This document shows, in pieces, positions 1 to 12,200 of a stretch of DNA of 64,000 bases. Source of the stretch: Benincasa hispida (lineage: Eukaryota; Streptophyta; Magnoliopsida; Cucurbitales; Cucurbitaceae). The stretch is from positions 83,056,156 through 83,120,155 of the forward strand of contig NC_052357.1 of the NCBI RefSeq assembly GCF_009727055.1, written 5' to 3'. The position numbers were made by a program, and so were the translations under genes. Below the pieces are notes generated by a model, which saw only the letters and a list, made by a program, of their open reading frames with translations, did not search any database and was not told the DNA's origin. Every line of letters begins with the position of its first letter. Positions within the stretch are counted from its first letter, which is position 1.

Positions 1-1310
1 TTATTTAAAACTAGTTTTATAAAATTATTTCAAAAATAATTAATTTATATAAAACTAATTTTATTTTAATTAAACCTTTTAATTAAAAGAATATTAATTT
101 AATATCTTAATATTAAATGAATAAAACATCAAATCCACCAATATGATTCAGTTTCATTTTGAAATCATAATTTAAATATTAATTGATTCTCCAATTTCGT
201 TTAATTTCAACTAAATTAAACGTTTTTAATTGTATCATATACAATCAATTGAAAACCCTAAAATTGAATTTGAACGTTTCAAATTCATAACCATAATTTC
301 ATCTATCAATACTCAATTTATTATTCGGACCTACAAATCATGAGCTCCAACGATTTGTAATTAATTCGTTAAACTCTTTAAACCGAATTAATTACTATTC
401 GTTAATTATCAAGGCACACCACTATAGCTCGATAGTTGCACTCTCCTCACTATAGATGTATTTCTATCCATTTTGACTATAATCAGTAAGTCGATCTTTT
501 ACAGGTTATTCGTATTTACAGCTACATCAAATTTACCGTTTTACCCCTATAAATACATCTTGCACCTTAAGCTCCCACTGATCATCTATTGAACAATTGA
601 TTTATAATACCTTTTATAAATCATATCCCTCTCTATCAAGAGAGAGCGGGCCCCATTGTTCAAGATTAGGCATCAGCATTTAAGAGAACAACCTATATGT
701 TAACCCTAAGTCAGGTAGGAGTGAATTCCATCTTAATCTTGTCCCCAAAATGGAAGGCATATCAAGCAATGTTGTTGGACTACTCTCACCCATGCAGATC
801 AAAGGATAATCCTGAATAAATAGGAGTTCATAGCTAGTTTAGAATTAAGATTAAGTTATCTTAGGTTACTTTAGTATGAAATAGTCAGTTTTAACAGTAA
901 ACGGTCGATATAAAGAAAAATGACTATTACGTGGTTCAGTCTTTATGCAAACTCATTGCATAGGATGCCTTCACTCACATGTCTCTACATGAATGATCTG
1001 TGGATCACATCATTTGTATTACCTATACAAAATGGATTGCATCCAATAGTGTTACAAGGATGAGATATCCAATTTCATCCATATACTTATAGACCATTTA
1101 TGCTATATACTATTAACTTGATCCTATTTATGTCACCACATAAAGTTAAAGTATTCATACTATAGCCATGGATATGTTTATTGGATTTTCATAATAGAAT
1201 GCAATATCAACAACTTTATTGAATAAAATACTCAATAATATTTTATTGATAAATAGAATGTTTAACACAAAATTTACGAATTCCGAGTTCTAGGAATATG
1301 TACATTATAT
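1..1310 (-). mobile_element. LTR-like sequence, copy A
   Basis: No gene is present. The stretch has the ordered blocks of a long LTR read on the minus strand: an AT-rich part (1-300), then recognisable segments around 560-660 (short direct repeats near CTCTCTATCAAGAGAGAG), 780-850 (CACCCATGCAGATC) and 940-1060 (GCAAACTCATTGCATAGGATG, ATGTCTCTACATGAATG). The same blocks recur in the same order at 1400-2400, and in the opposite orientation at 42829-44000 and 63281-64000. The outer ends were not resolved and the left end may lie outside the window. The LTR reading is by internal comparison, not by database match. Confidence 0.55.
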
Positions 1311-2400
1311 TAATTGTATCTTTTACAATTAATTCTTCCCTTATTTAACTTAAACAATTCAAATTAATCCAAAACTAATTTAAACATATTTTTAACCCTT
1401 AATGAGCTAGCAAGAGAATCTTATGGACCTATAGATTAGAAACTCCAATGATACGAGATTAATTAATTAAACTAATCAACATTCATTAAGTACATGCCAC
1501 TCCACTAAAGACCCACTGCTACACTTTTCGTACTGTATATATATTTTTATGTTCATAGATCTAACCAATTAACAATAAGTCGACCCTCCACGAATTGCTC
1601 GTAACTACAGTTGGGTCGAATTACCATTTCACCCATGTAGTTACATCTAACTCCTTAAATACCACTTATCTCTCTAATGAACAAACAGCTTATGATCCAA
1701 CTATAAACTAATCCCTCTTGAATGAGTGAGAGGGTGAGACTTTATTGTTCGAGACTCGGAATCAGCTATTAAGGAAGAAATTTATCTACTTGCTCTCAAG
1801 ACGGGAATAAGTGAATTCTATCTTGGATAGCTGTATTCCTAGCTCCTACTCGGACAAATCTCCAAAATAGTAGGTTTATTGATTGAGTTAGCGAATCTGG
1901 CCACTCTCACCCATATAGATCAAAATATCGCCCTCATAGACAGGAGTTCACAACTCACTTAGGATTAAGGTCGAGTCACATATAGTCATCCTATTGAAAT
2001 GTTAATCTCTTCAAGTAACGACATTATAAAAAGAGACTAATCATTTCGCGATCCAATCTTATGCAAACTCTTTATATAGAATACTTCACTCACACGTCTC
2101 TATATGAATGATTAAAATCACATCATTTATGACACGTCACAACTATTGTAATAACTACAAAATGAATCGTATCCATAGTGTTACCAGGATAAGGTACTCA
2201 ACTTTATACATATACTAAAAACCATTTAAGTTATTACATGATCCACATGTTTAAGTTACATAATGTAACGTTGGATTTTAGTTTATTGGATTTGGATTAA
2301 TACAAATTAAATATCAAATAAAATAACATATTATTTGATTAAATAAATAATTAATGTACAAAATTTACAAACTACAAACCTCACGAGATTTAGAATATTA
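1311..2400 (-). mobile_element. LTR-like sequence, copy B
   Basis: This is a second diverged copy of the LTR-like unit, in the same orientation as the one before it. Shared blocks include CACTCTCACCCATATAGATC (about 1905), TATGCAAACTCTTTATATAG (about 2070), a block containing CACACGTCTCTATATGAATG (about 2091) and GTGTTACCAGGATAAGG (about 2178). There is no coding sequence between the two copies, so they are not an obvious LTR pair around an internal domain. They are more likely tandem solo LTRs or nested debris. The end near 2400 is approximate. Confidence 0.5.
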
Positions 2401-3775
2401 ATTCCAACCGTCGACATTAACGATCGACATAAAATGAAAAGAAAGAGAAAAAGAAAAAGAAAATCATTAAATTTTGTACTATATTGACCAAAGAAACCAT
2501 GCAGAAAAATTCTAAAAAATATATATATATTAAACTAATTTTAACCACTGTGGACATTTAGGCAATTTCAAATTAGGTTTTTCTATTTATTAATATTCAA
2601 TTATATAAAAGATTTTTCTTTTCTTATTTCTTTTTTTTTTAAAAAAAAAACAGATATATAAAATATTTAAAGAATAATGTCAATAAAAGATTTAAATAAA
2701 AGTGGAAGATAACACGAGATCCAAAGAGCTAAAGTATGGAAACCGACAGCTCGTGAGATTATTTTTTATACGGTAATTCTCCTCTCTATTTTTCCTTTTA
2801 ATCCATTTATCATTACTATTTTCTTTACTGATTTTCTTTTTAGTACAACAAACTTTTGAACCTCAACTCTACGAACGGATCGTATGCAACATCACTTAAC
2901 AACTTCATTTTGACTTCTTTATAGATTTACTTACTTTTATTTCCAAAAAGATTTAATTTTGAGAAAATTATTTTTCTTAAGTTACCCAAAATTTAGAATA
3001 TTACACTTTTAGTAATTAAGTTTTAAACTTAATTTCAATTTAGTCTCTCAATTTCAAAATGTTACAATTTTATGATTGAAGTTTGTGTTTTATTTCAATC
3101 TAGTCCTAAGTTTCGTAATCTATAATTTTAACTTTGATTTTTCACTAAATACTCGTTTCAATTTTCTATGTTAATATATTTGGTTAAACATTTAACGTCG
3201 AGTTTAGTTTTCATTATGTACCTAAAAATTTTAACTTTTATTTCAATGTAGTCCCTAAATTTCATAATATTACACTTTTGGGTTTAGTTTTCATTACGTA
3301 CCTAAAATTTTAATGTTGGAGTATTAATTGATTGCTTAAATTATATATAAGTTTTTTCTCTATGTATATATGTTTCCATGAAGTTTTAGTTTGTATCTTC
3401 ATATTTATTTTGTGTCTAATAAGTCTCTAAATTTGAATAATGTTTAATATATAATTGAGCTTCTAATTATGTGTCTAATAGGATTTTGACGTTATAAAGA
3501 ATTAAATTTAACTGTTTATATAAACAGTTGAAGGATATACTTAATGGAACTCTGAACATCCATTTTTTATTCTAGTTGACTTGTGAATTTTAGAAAATAT
3601 TGAATAAGTTAAGTATCTATGAGATACAAAATTAAAGATTCAAAGACTTATTCAATGTGATATTAATTGTTTAATATTTTATAAGATATATTTTTAAAAT
3701 TAAGACATGATACAAAATTGAAAATTGAAAATATATTTGGAAACTTGGTATCAAATTAAAGATTAAATTTGTAAT
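2401..3775. other. AT-rich intergenic DNA with diverged tandem repeat
   Basis: No coding region or RNA gene is seen. From about 2985 to 3310 there are at least three diverged copies of a unit built around TTTCAATTTAGTCTCTCAAT, then TTTCATAATATTACACTTTT (compare 3025, 3098, 3244). This looks like old non-autonomous transposon sequence. The remainder is AT-rich with poly(A/T) tracts near 2630-2650. Confidence 0.4.
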
Positions 3776-3784
3776 TCAATCTCA
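3776..3784. repeat. MULE-1 target site duplication, left
   Basis: TCAATCTCA lies directly outside the left inverted repeat. It differs by one base from TCAATCGCA at 9264-9272. Confidence 0.65.
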
Positions 3785-3900
3785 AGGTTATTTAGATTTG
3801 GGGTGGTTTTGAAATTTAATTAGGGAAAGGGGGTATTTTGAAGTTATTTAGGGGAAAGGGGTTCTTTTTTTGTCCCCATCCGACACATTCACCAATATAT
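3785..3900 (+). repeat. MULE-1 left terminal inverted repeat
   Basis: About 115 bp pair with the right end in inverted orientation. The pairing includes the inner CCATCCGACACATTC, which matches CATCCGAATGTGTC at the right end. Small indels separate the two arms, so the copy is not recent. Confidence 0.75.
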
Positions 3901-3929
3901 TTTTATCTTATTATGTTTTTCCTCTGCAC

Positions 3930-3966
<37 letters not shown>

Positions 3967-3980
3967 AAAATGCGTCTGTT

Positions 3981-4105
3981 GAACAGACGTATTCTGACCG
4001 CGCGTCAAGGAGTTGTCAACTCCCTCTGAATGTGTCTGTTCAGAACAGACATATTCAGAGTGAGTTAACAACTCTATTTTGATGCGCGGTCAGTATGCGT
4101 CTGTT
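3981..4105. repeat. Large near-perfect hairpin inside MULE-1
   Basis: Two arms of about 60 bp (about 3981-4040 and 4042-4105) are reverse complements with few mismatches and almost no loop. The centre is GTCTGTTCAGAACAGAC. Further out, GAACAGACGTATTCTGACCG pairs with CGGTCAGTATGCGTCTGTT, and GGAGTTGTCAACTCC forms a secondary palindrome within one arm. A (TA)n run at about 3935-3963 precedes it. It could be a foldback insertion or an elaborated subterminal region of the MULE. Confidence 0.75.
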
Positions 4106-5257
4106 TTGACCATTTTTCTTTTCTTCCACCTCCTTCCACCATAAAACAACCCTCATCCCTTTAATTTTTTTCATCTTCACGAATTCATCTTCCCCCTCAC
4201 TGAGCCTTCATTTCATCTTCACCCAAAAGAAATTCATCTTCCCCTTCATCACCAAAACCCTCATTTCATCTTCATCAAACACGAAATTCCCTTCATTTCT
4301 TCCCCCTTCTTTATTTATTTTAAAATACCGATCATCTTCTATCTTTATTCCCACTTCATATTATTAATTTATTTCGGTGTAGTATTTTATTTGGTAAGTT
4401 GATATATTTTTGTTATTTAACAAAGAATTAAGTTTTTGATAATTTTTACTAATTTTTTTAATGTTTGTTTTGTTTACAGTGGATATTATATTGAAGAAAT
4501 TTTTACAAACCATTATTCAAAGTTTTTTTTTTTTTTTTTAAGTAAGGTGCAATATTTTACTTTTAATAAGTTGATATATTTTTTATAGTAGGTTAAGTTC
4601 TTTTGTATTGATTCTCATAATTTTATATTGGTTTAATTTCATAGATTATCATAAGAGAAAATTACATGTGATTAACATTGTGTTATGTATGGGGTTAAGT
4701 ATTAAAAATAACTCTAATAAATATAATAAACTTTAATGTAGTCCGCTTTACTGTTGGTTGGTATTTAGTATTTGGTTGGTACTCTATTGTTGCTTTTCTG
4801 GTTGGTATTTAGCTATCAAAATAAGTAGGTCTTCTTTGATTAAATATAATAAACTGTAAGTATGTCTTCTTTGGTTTTTATCTACTTCTTTAAAAATAAT
4901 TACCTTGCAATTTTATTGCTACTTTGGTAATTTTTTTTTTTAAGATGGAAAATTTTACTGAGGTGATTTTAAATGGAATCAAACAAAAATAGCTACCAAA
5001 TCAACAACGAAAATGTCAAAATTAATTTATGTGAAAAGATACTTTCAAGATAAAATACAATATCTAAAATGACATGGAAAATCTTCCTAACGTGTGTATA
5101 TCCACCCTAAATTATTTAAAACATACATATAAATGTAGATCACTTCCAGTATTTTGCAAGAAACAAATCAAAATAAACCCAACCTATTGTTCTTGAGAAA
5201 AAAAAATGAAAAGCAAGCTAATGATCTCAAATATTTAGAAAAGAGAATCAAGAAACT

Positions 5258-5293
<36 letters not shown>

Positions 5294-5993
5294 TCAAATA
5301 TCTAAAAACAACAAGCTGAGAACCAACTTAAAGTCAAATAAAAAAAAACAAACAAAAAATTTGTAAACAACTCATACTTTGTTCTAAAAGAAGTGTAAAT
5401 TTTCTAACCAAGTCTATCCAAATGAAATCACCAACAATGGTTGAAGTTTGAAAAAGAATTCAATGTGAGTCTTTGTATGCTTCATTATTATCATTGTCGT
5501 TAAAGAAAATCTTGAACATCTAAACAAAAATCAAATAATATTTCTTATACATATCAAATTATGATAGTTATTTTAAAAATATAGTTTAGAATGTTCGACT
5601 ATGGTTTTTAAAATATTACATCATAGTCTCAAATTATTTATGTTTAAACATATAAAAAAGTCATTAATAAAAAAATATTACATAGTAAAAATAATGTTTT
5701 TTTCATACTTTTAGTAAAAATAATCTAACTCAAATTTTTAATGGAAAAAAATAAATCTTTTTAAATGTAAAATTTATATTTAAATCTTTTTTCATTTTGT
5801 CAAAATTTTAAAATTTATTAGTAGTTTTTAATGTAAATTAAGAATATGTTCCTAATGGAAAAAAATAGTGATATTACTTTATTTTGTGGAGAAAAGAAAA
5901 AAAACTAAAACAAATTAAAGAAAGAATTTAAAGTTAATAGTGATATTGGATTTAAACTAACACGTTTTATTTTATAATGGATTAATTGGATAA
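4106..5993. other. MULE-1 interior without recognisable gene
   Basis: The first part (4110-4330) is CT-rich with repeated TTCATCTTC and ACCCTCATTTCATC. It resembles the 5' leader of a MULE transcript. A pure A tract lies at about 5259-5291, and the lysine-rich reading frame across it is a low-complexity artefact. The transposase N-terminus and catalytic core expected here are absent. Confidence 0.45.
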
Positions 5994-6370
5994 TTGATTT
6001 TAAAATTAAGTGAAAGAACATGCACGTGCAATAAATGGCAGAGTTTTGGAATCCCTTGTTCCCACATAATGGCTGCATGTAAGACCATTAGGGTAGACTA
6101 CTTTTACTACATTGAACACTATTACAAAATTCCCACTTATCTGGCATGTTATTCACCCCAATTCGAGTCCAGATAAAAAAATGTTGGTTTGGTCCTAACT
6201 TCTCCATTATTTATCCGAGCGAATCACGAGTTAGGAAAGTTGGCAAACCGTGGACTTATCGCATGCAAAATGAGATGGATCGGAGGGAACGTTACAAGAC
6301 ACAATGCACAATTTACAGACAAGAAGAGCATATTAGACAGATTTGTCCCAATCGAGCTCGTGATGCGACT
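5994..6370 (+). pseudogene. MULE transposase C-terminus (SWIM zinc finger and tail)
   Basis: The first 60 codons read CTC-x-KWQSFGIPCSH-x-MAA, a SWIM-type zinc finger (CxC...CxH) typical of plant MuDR/MULE transposases. The following frame (from about 6146) gives the usual tail with FSIIYPSESRVRKVGKP and QNEMDRRERYKTQC, ending in a decayed CCHC knuckle (C-x12-C, with the second Cys replaced by Tyr). A frameshift separates the finger from the tail at about 6165. Nothing upstream encodes the DDE core. This is a dead transposase remnant belonging to MULE-1. Confidence 0.75.
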
Positions 6371-6572
6371 TAGTTGTTTATTTTTAATTGTCCTTATTGA
6401 TTGTAACTTCTTTGACTTATTTATTCTTTATTAATTGTCATTGTATTTATTGATTATATTTATATAATGAATGGTGTATTCTTTATTAATTGTCATTGTA
6501 TTTATTGATTGTAATCACATTGATTTTTCCTAAATGTTTAAGTTAAATTTAATATTGTTTTTATGGGATCAG

Positions 6573-8590
6573 ATGGACGGGGATGTTACCACAAGGCCAT
6601 ACAACAATTCGGTTTTGTACTTATAGCATAGCCATAGATTCGAGGCTTTTTGGGTAGATGAGCATATCGATGCAATGCATTGTCGGCGAAGAGAGGCTGC
6701 TATTCGAAGGCACGAGAACCTAGACCCTCGTATATTGAACTATCTATGAGCGGCAAGATTCTATGAAGTCTTTCGTATAAAATTTATACAACTAGACTGG
6801 CATCTGGTAACAGCATTAGTGGAACGATGGCGACAGGAGACACACACTTTCCACATGTTGCATGGAGAGTGTACAATTACACTTCAAGATGTAGCTATCC
6901 AATTTGGACTCTCAATTAATGGAAGACCAATGATCGAGTCTCTAAATTATGACTGGGAACAACTTTGTGCCCTTCTTTAAGGCGTAACCATGAATGACGT
7001 CGTTCTTAAGGGAGGTCGTCTAAACCTGCTATGGTTAGCTGATCAATTTAACAACTTCACCCATATACCAGACAATGTAGATGAAGAGGACCTGCAACGA
7101 TATGCTCGAGCATATATTCTCATGTTGATTGGAGGATTGGTATTTCCCGACAAATTCAACAGTAGAGTACACCTGATGTATCTTCCTCTCTTGGTAGATT
7201 TTGATGTTGTCGGGACTTACAGTTGGGCCATTGGATGTCTTGCATGGTTGTATAGGCAACTATGTAAGGGTGCGATGGAAAAGACATTGCAGGCTTACTT
7301 CTATTGCTGCAAATTTGGGCATGGGATCAATTTCCTCTTTTAGCGCTTCGACGACTCCATAGATACGAGAACAACTTAGGTGACAGACCACTTGCAGTAA
7401 GGTAAGCATATTTACCTCATTATTGTTGTGTTTATTATGAAATACTAATAGCTTAAATTCAACTTGTGATTGTTGTAGATGGAATGACAACTATTATGTA
7501 ATTAGAGCACCGACGCATGTTCTAGTATAGTATAAGCACATACCAGATACATATATACCTAACCAAGTAATATTTTATATATTCAGAATGTTTCAATCTT
7601 CTGGTTAATTCATATTTTGACACATATCCATGCAGATTATTTGGGAGCCATATAATTATCCTATCCAACTATTATCGCCATACTGTCTCGATGATAATGA
7701 GATATGGACATCCAAATGTCTACTCATATGCTTCTTCGTTGTGGAGTGGCATCACCCAGATCGTGAGATGCGTCAATTTGGGATGTTGCAACAAATTTCT
7801 CAACCTTGCAACACAGACGCCCGACTTCATCCACACGATCTAAGGGGCAGACATGAGCGAGACCGGATTGTATATTTGGCTCCTCAAATTTCAATCTGGA
7901 AAAATTGACAGAGTTTGGTTGTTAATCGACCTCTTATTAACAACGATGTAGGTACCGAGCCTGGATATATTGAATGGCATTCCACTATGAGCAGGCTGTA
8001 CATAACTAAAGCAGAAGCATCCTATCACTTGTTGGTATGAGCTTATTGTTTACTAGGATTGTTTGATTTTATTTCTTCATTGTACACCAAAATAAGTTTT
8101 AAAGTCATTAACTTGTTATTCAATTCTTTTTCAGGTCGAGCTTCCAAATTTTCCATTATTTGCTCAAAGAGCCTTGCGTAGACTCACCTCTATATATCGA
8201 GTGTGATATTTCGATAGTGATGTTCCAATGGAAGAACAAGGTGATCCAGCAAGACATGAGGATGTTCCTATTCGACCTAATGTTCGAAATAAATATCCAA
8301 CAACGATACTCGATCATTTTACACATACTTCCATGATGTCCTCTTCCTCAACATTTGAATTTTGTCCAACAACCCCCAGTACACTAAGTATGAAAGAATG
8401 ACAAACTTCACATGTCCATCTAAATGTCCATGACCAGTATATGACATATCGACAACGTAGTGATGGTATACACTTTGCAGAGGAAAGTCAACCATCAAGT
8501 GTAAGAGGGCGTGCGATTGTGGACACTATGTGACTGAACATGATCGATCTAGGCGTAATAGAGGATCTTCTTCTAGTCATGAATAAATAA
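6573..8590 (+). pseudogene. Plant mobile domain (MAIN-like) protein, decayed
   Basis: Reading starts at ATGGACGGGGATGTT (6573). Recognisable plant-mobile-domain (PMD) motifs follow in order: LVTALVERWRQETHTFH and GECTITLQDVAIQFGL (about 6800-6915), GGRLNLLWLADQF, then YARAYILMLIGGLVFPDKFN and GTYSWAIGCLAWLYRQLC (6990-7260). A further exon has IIWEPYNYP...LICFFVVEWHHPDREMRQFG (7630-7800). The tail runs on to YIEWHSTMSRLYI near 8000. In-frame stops (for example after ILNYL near 6745, and before GVTMNDVV near 6978) and split frames show it is not functional as assembled. PMD genes are known passengers of plant MULEs; here it sits downstream of the transposase remnant on the same strand. Confidence 0.75.
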
Positions 8591-9129
8591 CATTGTACAT
8601 ATGATTAAATTTATTAATGAAATTCAATAACGAAAATGCACTTGCAGTCTACAACACATCTTAAAGAACCTTGAATATTATTTACAATAGTCGAAAGTTA
8701 ATATCTATGTTTTTGCATAAGTTTCTAGCAACTTTAAACAAAAACAATAATTTAAAATTTAAAATTAATATTGAGTATATCAAATCAATCATAGAAATTT
8801 CTTGATCTCAAAATAACATTATTATTTATACCGTTAAAAAACTAGTAATATTATTATCAAAATAAAAAGAGATAAGTGAGATGGTTGATTTTAGGTAACA
8901 ATGATTTAAAATTAAACAAATGAAATATTATTAATGGTAAAAAGTAATGAAAGAGTTGGGTTTCAAGTTGTTAAAAGAATGAAAAAAATCAAAAAAAAAT
9001 TATGATTTTATTAATTAAAGAGTTGTGTTTCAGATTATTTTATTATTATTATTTTTAGAAGAGACGCATCTTTTTTTTAAGTGAATGCGTCTAAATAACC
9101 TTCCTTATTATTATTTTATTAATTTAAGA

Positions 9130-9263
9130 GACACATTCGGATGAAAAAAAAAAAAAAAAAAAAAACTTCTCCTAAATAACTTCAAAATACCTTTTTCCTA
9201 ATTAAATTTCAATACCTTTTTCCTAATTAAATTTCAAAACCACACCCAAATCTAAATAGCCCT
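9130..9263 (-). repeat. MULE-1 right terminal inverted repeat
   Basis: This is the inverted counterpart of 3785-3900. It contains a tandem duplication of CCTTTTTCCTAATTAAATTT, making this arm longer than the left one. A poly(A) tract (about 9146-9165) corresponds to the T tract of the left arm. Confidence 0.7.
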
Positions 9264-9272
9264 TCAATCGCA
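9264..9272. repeat. MULE-1 target site duplication, right
   Basis: TCAATCGCA directly follows the right inverted repeat and matches the left copy except for one base. Confidence 0.65.
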
Positions 9273-12200
9273 CCTAATAATTTAACGAGAAGAAATAAAG
9301 AAGATCCCAACCCAAATAGTTCTGACTGAACAACGAACCATTGGAGAACTCCAAAGTTGGCCCACGAGCCTGAATGATACCCATTTGGCATTTGCTACCC
9401 ACCCAAATTCAAATTTTTAATCTATCCCCATAGCTTTTTGTCCCTTCTCATCTACTTCTTCATTTAATATATTTAAAACTTTCAACCGATGACATTATTA
9501 AATCACCGATTGACATACACATTTTAAGTTAATGAGTGAAGACAAATCCTAATATTATATCACTAACATCTCTGGAGAGATCATGTGTTCGAACTCCTAT
9601 AATATTATTTCCGCCTCAAATACTATTGATTTCCACTTGTTGAATCTTTTTTTCACATTTCAAACTCACAAGTGAAGGAAAGTGTTAGTGATATGATATT
9701 AAATTCGCATTCACCCATCCGCTTAAATTTTTGGGTCAATCATTGATTTAACATGGTATTAGAGAAGTCCAAGAAGGTCCTATATTAAACAGATAGATTT
9801 GCATCGGTAGGTTATTATATTGAATTTTAATTTATCATTTTTTCCTACATCTTAAATCTTAAAAGACTTTCTAATTTTGTCTTTATTATCTAATAAGTTA
9901 TTGAATTTTTAAAAAGTATTTAATATCTAATCAGTACATTAGCTTTCAATTTTGTCTTTGATTGGTCAATAAATATTCAATCTCATATCTAAAATACCAG
10001 ACGCCTAATTGATAATGGATGAGCATTGAAATTCCATACAAGAGGCTGTTGCTTTTGGGCCTTTTCCCCTTCTGCGAGGCAAAGGCTCTCCATCAGTATT
10101 GTTATGTCTCAACTTAATGGAACGCAAAAATTATCAAACTTCCCTATATATAAATTTTCTTACGTTAAATTACAAAAATTTTAAGTTGATGTCTATAGTT
10201 CATAAAATTTAACAAGTATCTTTAAATTTTGTATTTAATAGATCTTTGAATGAATTCTAAAGAATATCAACCATAATTTATTGAACTTTTTATTCTATTT
10301 TCAATAGATAATTTAATTTTCAATATATATTTTAAAAAATTTATAAACCTAGTAGATAAAATATTAAAAATTTAAGGTCCCATTATATTAGATTAGTTAA
10401 ACTTTAAAATATTTAAATAAGTCAATGAATAATAACTTCAATTTTCTTTCTTTAGAGCATATGTGTGCCTTTGATTTCTCGTTAGTCTTTTTTCTTCAGT
10501 CTCTTAAATCTCGAGTTGTGAGTTCCTGTCTTTTTTACGAGGAAAATACGATTAATTAATTATACTACAATTTTGATTTAGTCGATCAATTTTACAATTG
10601 TTTTTATTGAGTCTAAACTTCAAAATGTTTCAATAAGATCTATAAATAATTTAGAATTAAAATTCTATATGTAATATGGTATGTCCATGTATTTTATAAC
10701 ATTAATGTGTGGTAATTAACCACTCTCAACAATAAACATATGTTGATTTTACATGACGTGAAGTAGAAACTATTAAATAAACAAAAGTGAGCGATATGTA
10801 TAATAAATGAGTTTGACTCGTTGTTTAAAACCTAAAATATGTTACAAGGGGTAAATCAACCAACATTTATCATATAAACATTTTATACATCGTTGATGTT
10901 AAATTTTGAATAGGAAAAATACATCTAACCTTCACGTGATATGTATAATCTCCATTAGTATGAAGTCTTTTGAGGTGACACCAAAAGTAAAGTCACGAGG
11001 GTTTATGCCCAAAGTGTTATTTGATGTATTAACGTAGCTAATACACTGTTAATGAATCACGTATAGCTGTTGATGAATGAAAGTGAGGATGCATGGTCTC
11101 CTGTTGTATGTTGAAGAGGCACATAGAGAATTAGAGAAAGAGTACCATCATAAACTGCAACAGCCAGCTAATGGGGTTCTTCACAAAATCACAACCACAT
11201 ACCACACACTACTTTGGCTGCCACTGCTGAACACAAACTTAAATTATGTGCCAATTTCACATGCAATTTGTTTCCTCTCACCACTGCATTGAAATGACTC
11301 TATCCAATTTTCCTTTCATTTCTTCCTCTTTCTCAATCATTTCTTCTACCACCTCATCCATTACTTTATCATTTATTTCAAATTCATATTTGAAAGTGTT
11401 CTAAAATCATTAAAATCAACTATTACTTTATCATTGGAAGTAATTCTATAATCGTTAAAATCACTTTTGTTATTTTTTAAAACACTTCAAAACATTTTTT
11501 TGTCATTCAAAATCAATCTTGACGATATAAAAATTACTTTAAAAAATGTAAAATTAAACAATAAATTGATTTTATATGATTAAATGCGACTTTCTTATGA
11601 TTTTGAATATAATGGAAGTTATTTTAACAAATATGACTGGATGATGTTCTTGCTGCTCTTTTTTCAATGAAACAAACAACACAAATAAGTATTTCTTTTT
11701 CTTTTTTCTTTTTGGAAAGATAAATGCAAATGTGTTTGATATTTTTTTTTTATATTTCTTTTGTCAAATCCAAAATTTAACAAACAAATTAGATATTAAA
11801 ATATATGTTATATTTGTTATATGTCTATGTCGAAGAAAATATTGTTGTCTCAGTTTTACATAAATATTGAATTTAAAGGTGTTTTAGATAATAAATTATC
11901 ATTTTAAGTTTTTAAAACCAGTTGATATATTTGTTATTTATATTATATTCACATTCGTAATATTTTATGGCTTATATTTATTTTTTGACTTTTTTTTACG
12001 ATACACTGAAAATATTGATTAACTTCTCATCTTGTTGTAAAATCTACAAAAAATCATCTACAAATGTCGATGAAAAGATCGACAAGTTGACGAAAATTTA
12101 ATACCTTTTAAGCAGTTAAAAAATGATAAAATTATATTTTTATTTATAGTTCTGAAAAAATTGAAAACATGAGTATAGAGAATTAATTTTATTGTTATCA

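Larger units (their letters stand above)
3785..9263. mobile_element. Mutator-like element (MULE-1), internally decayed
   Basis: Long terminal inverted repeats bound this 5.5 kb element. The left end (AGGTTATTTAGATTTGGG..., 3785 onward) matches the reverse complement of the right end (AGGGCTATTTAGATTTGGG..., ending 9263) over roughly 100 bp. That stretch includes GGTTTTGAAATTTAATTAGG and TTTTGAAGTTATTTAGG. The flanks are TCAATCTCA (3776-3784) and TCAATCGCA (9264-9272), a 9 bp target duplication with one mismatch, which is the MULE hallmark. Inside are a transposase C-terminus (5994-6370) and a plant-mobile-domain pseudogene (6573-8590). The transposase core is missing, so the copy is non-autonomous. 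The right repeat has an internal duplication of about 25 bp. Confidence 0.8.

Noticed and set aside
5154..5366. Lysine-rich 70-codon frame
   Set aside because: It is produced by a pure poly(A) tract and flanking A-rich DNA in decayed MULE sequence.
11077..11292. 71-codon open frame
   Set aside because: No domain, splice partner or promoter support; composition is like the surrounding intergenic DNA.
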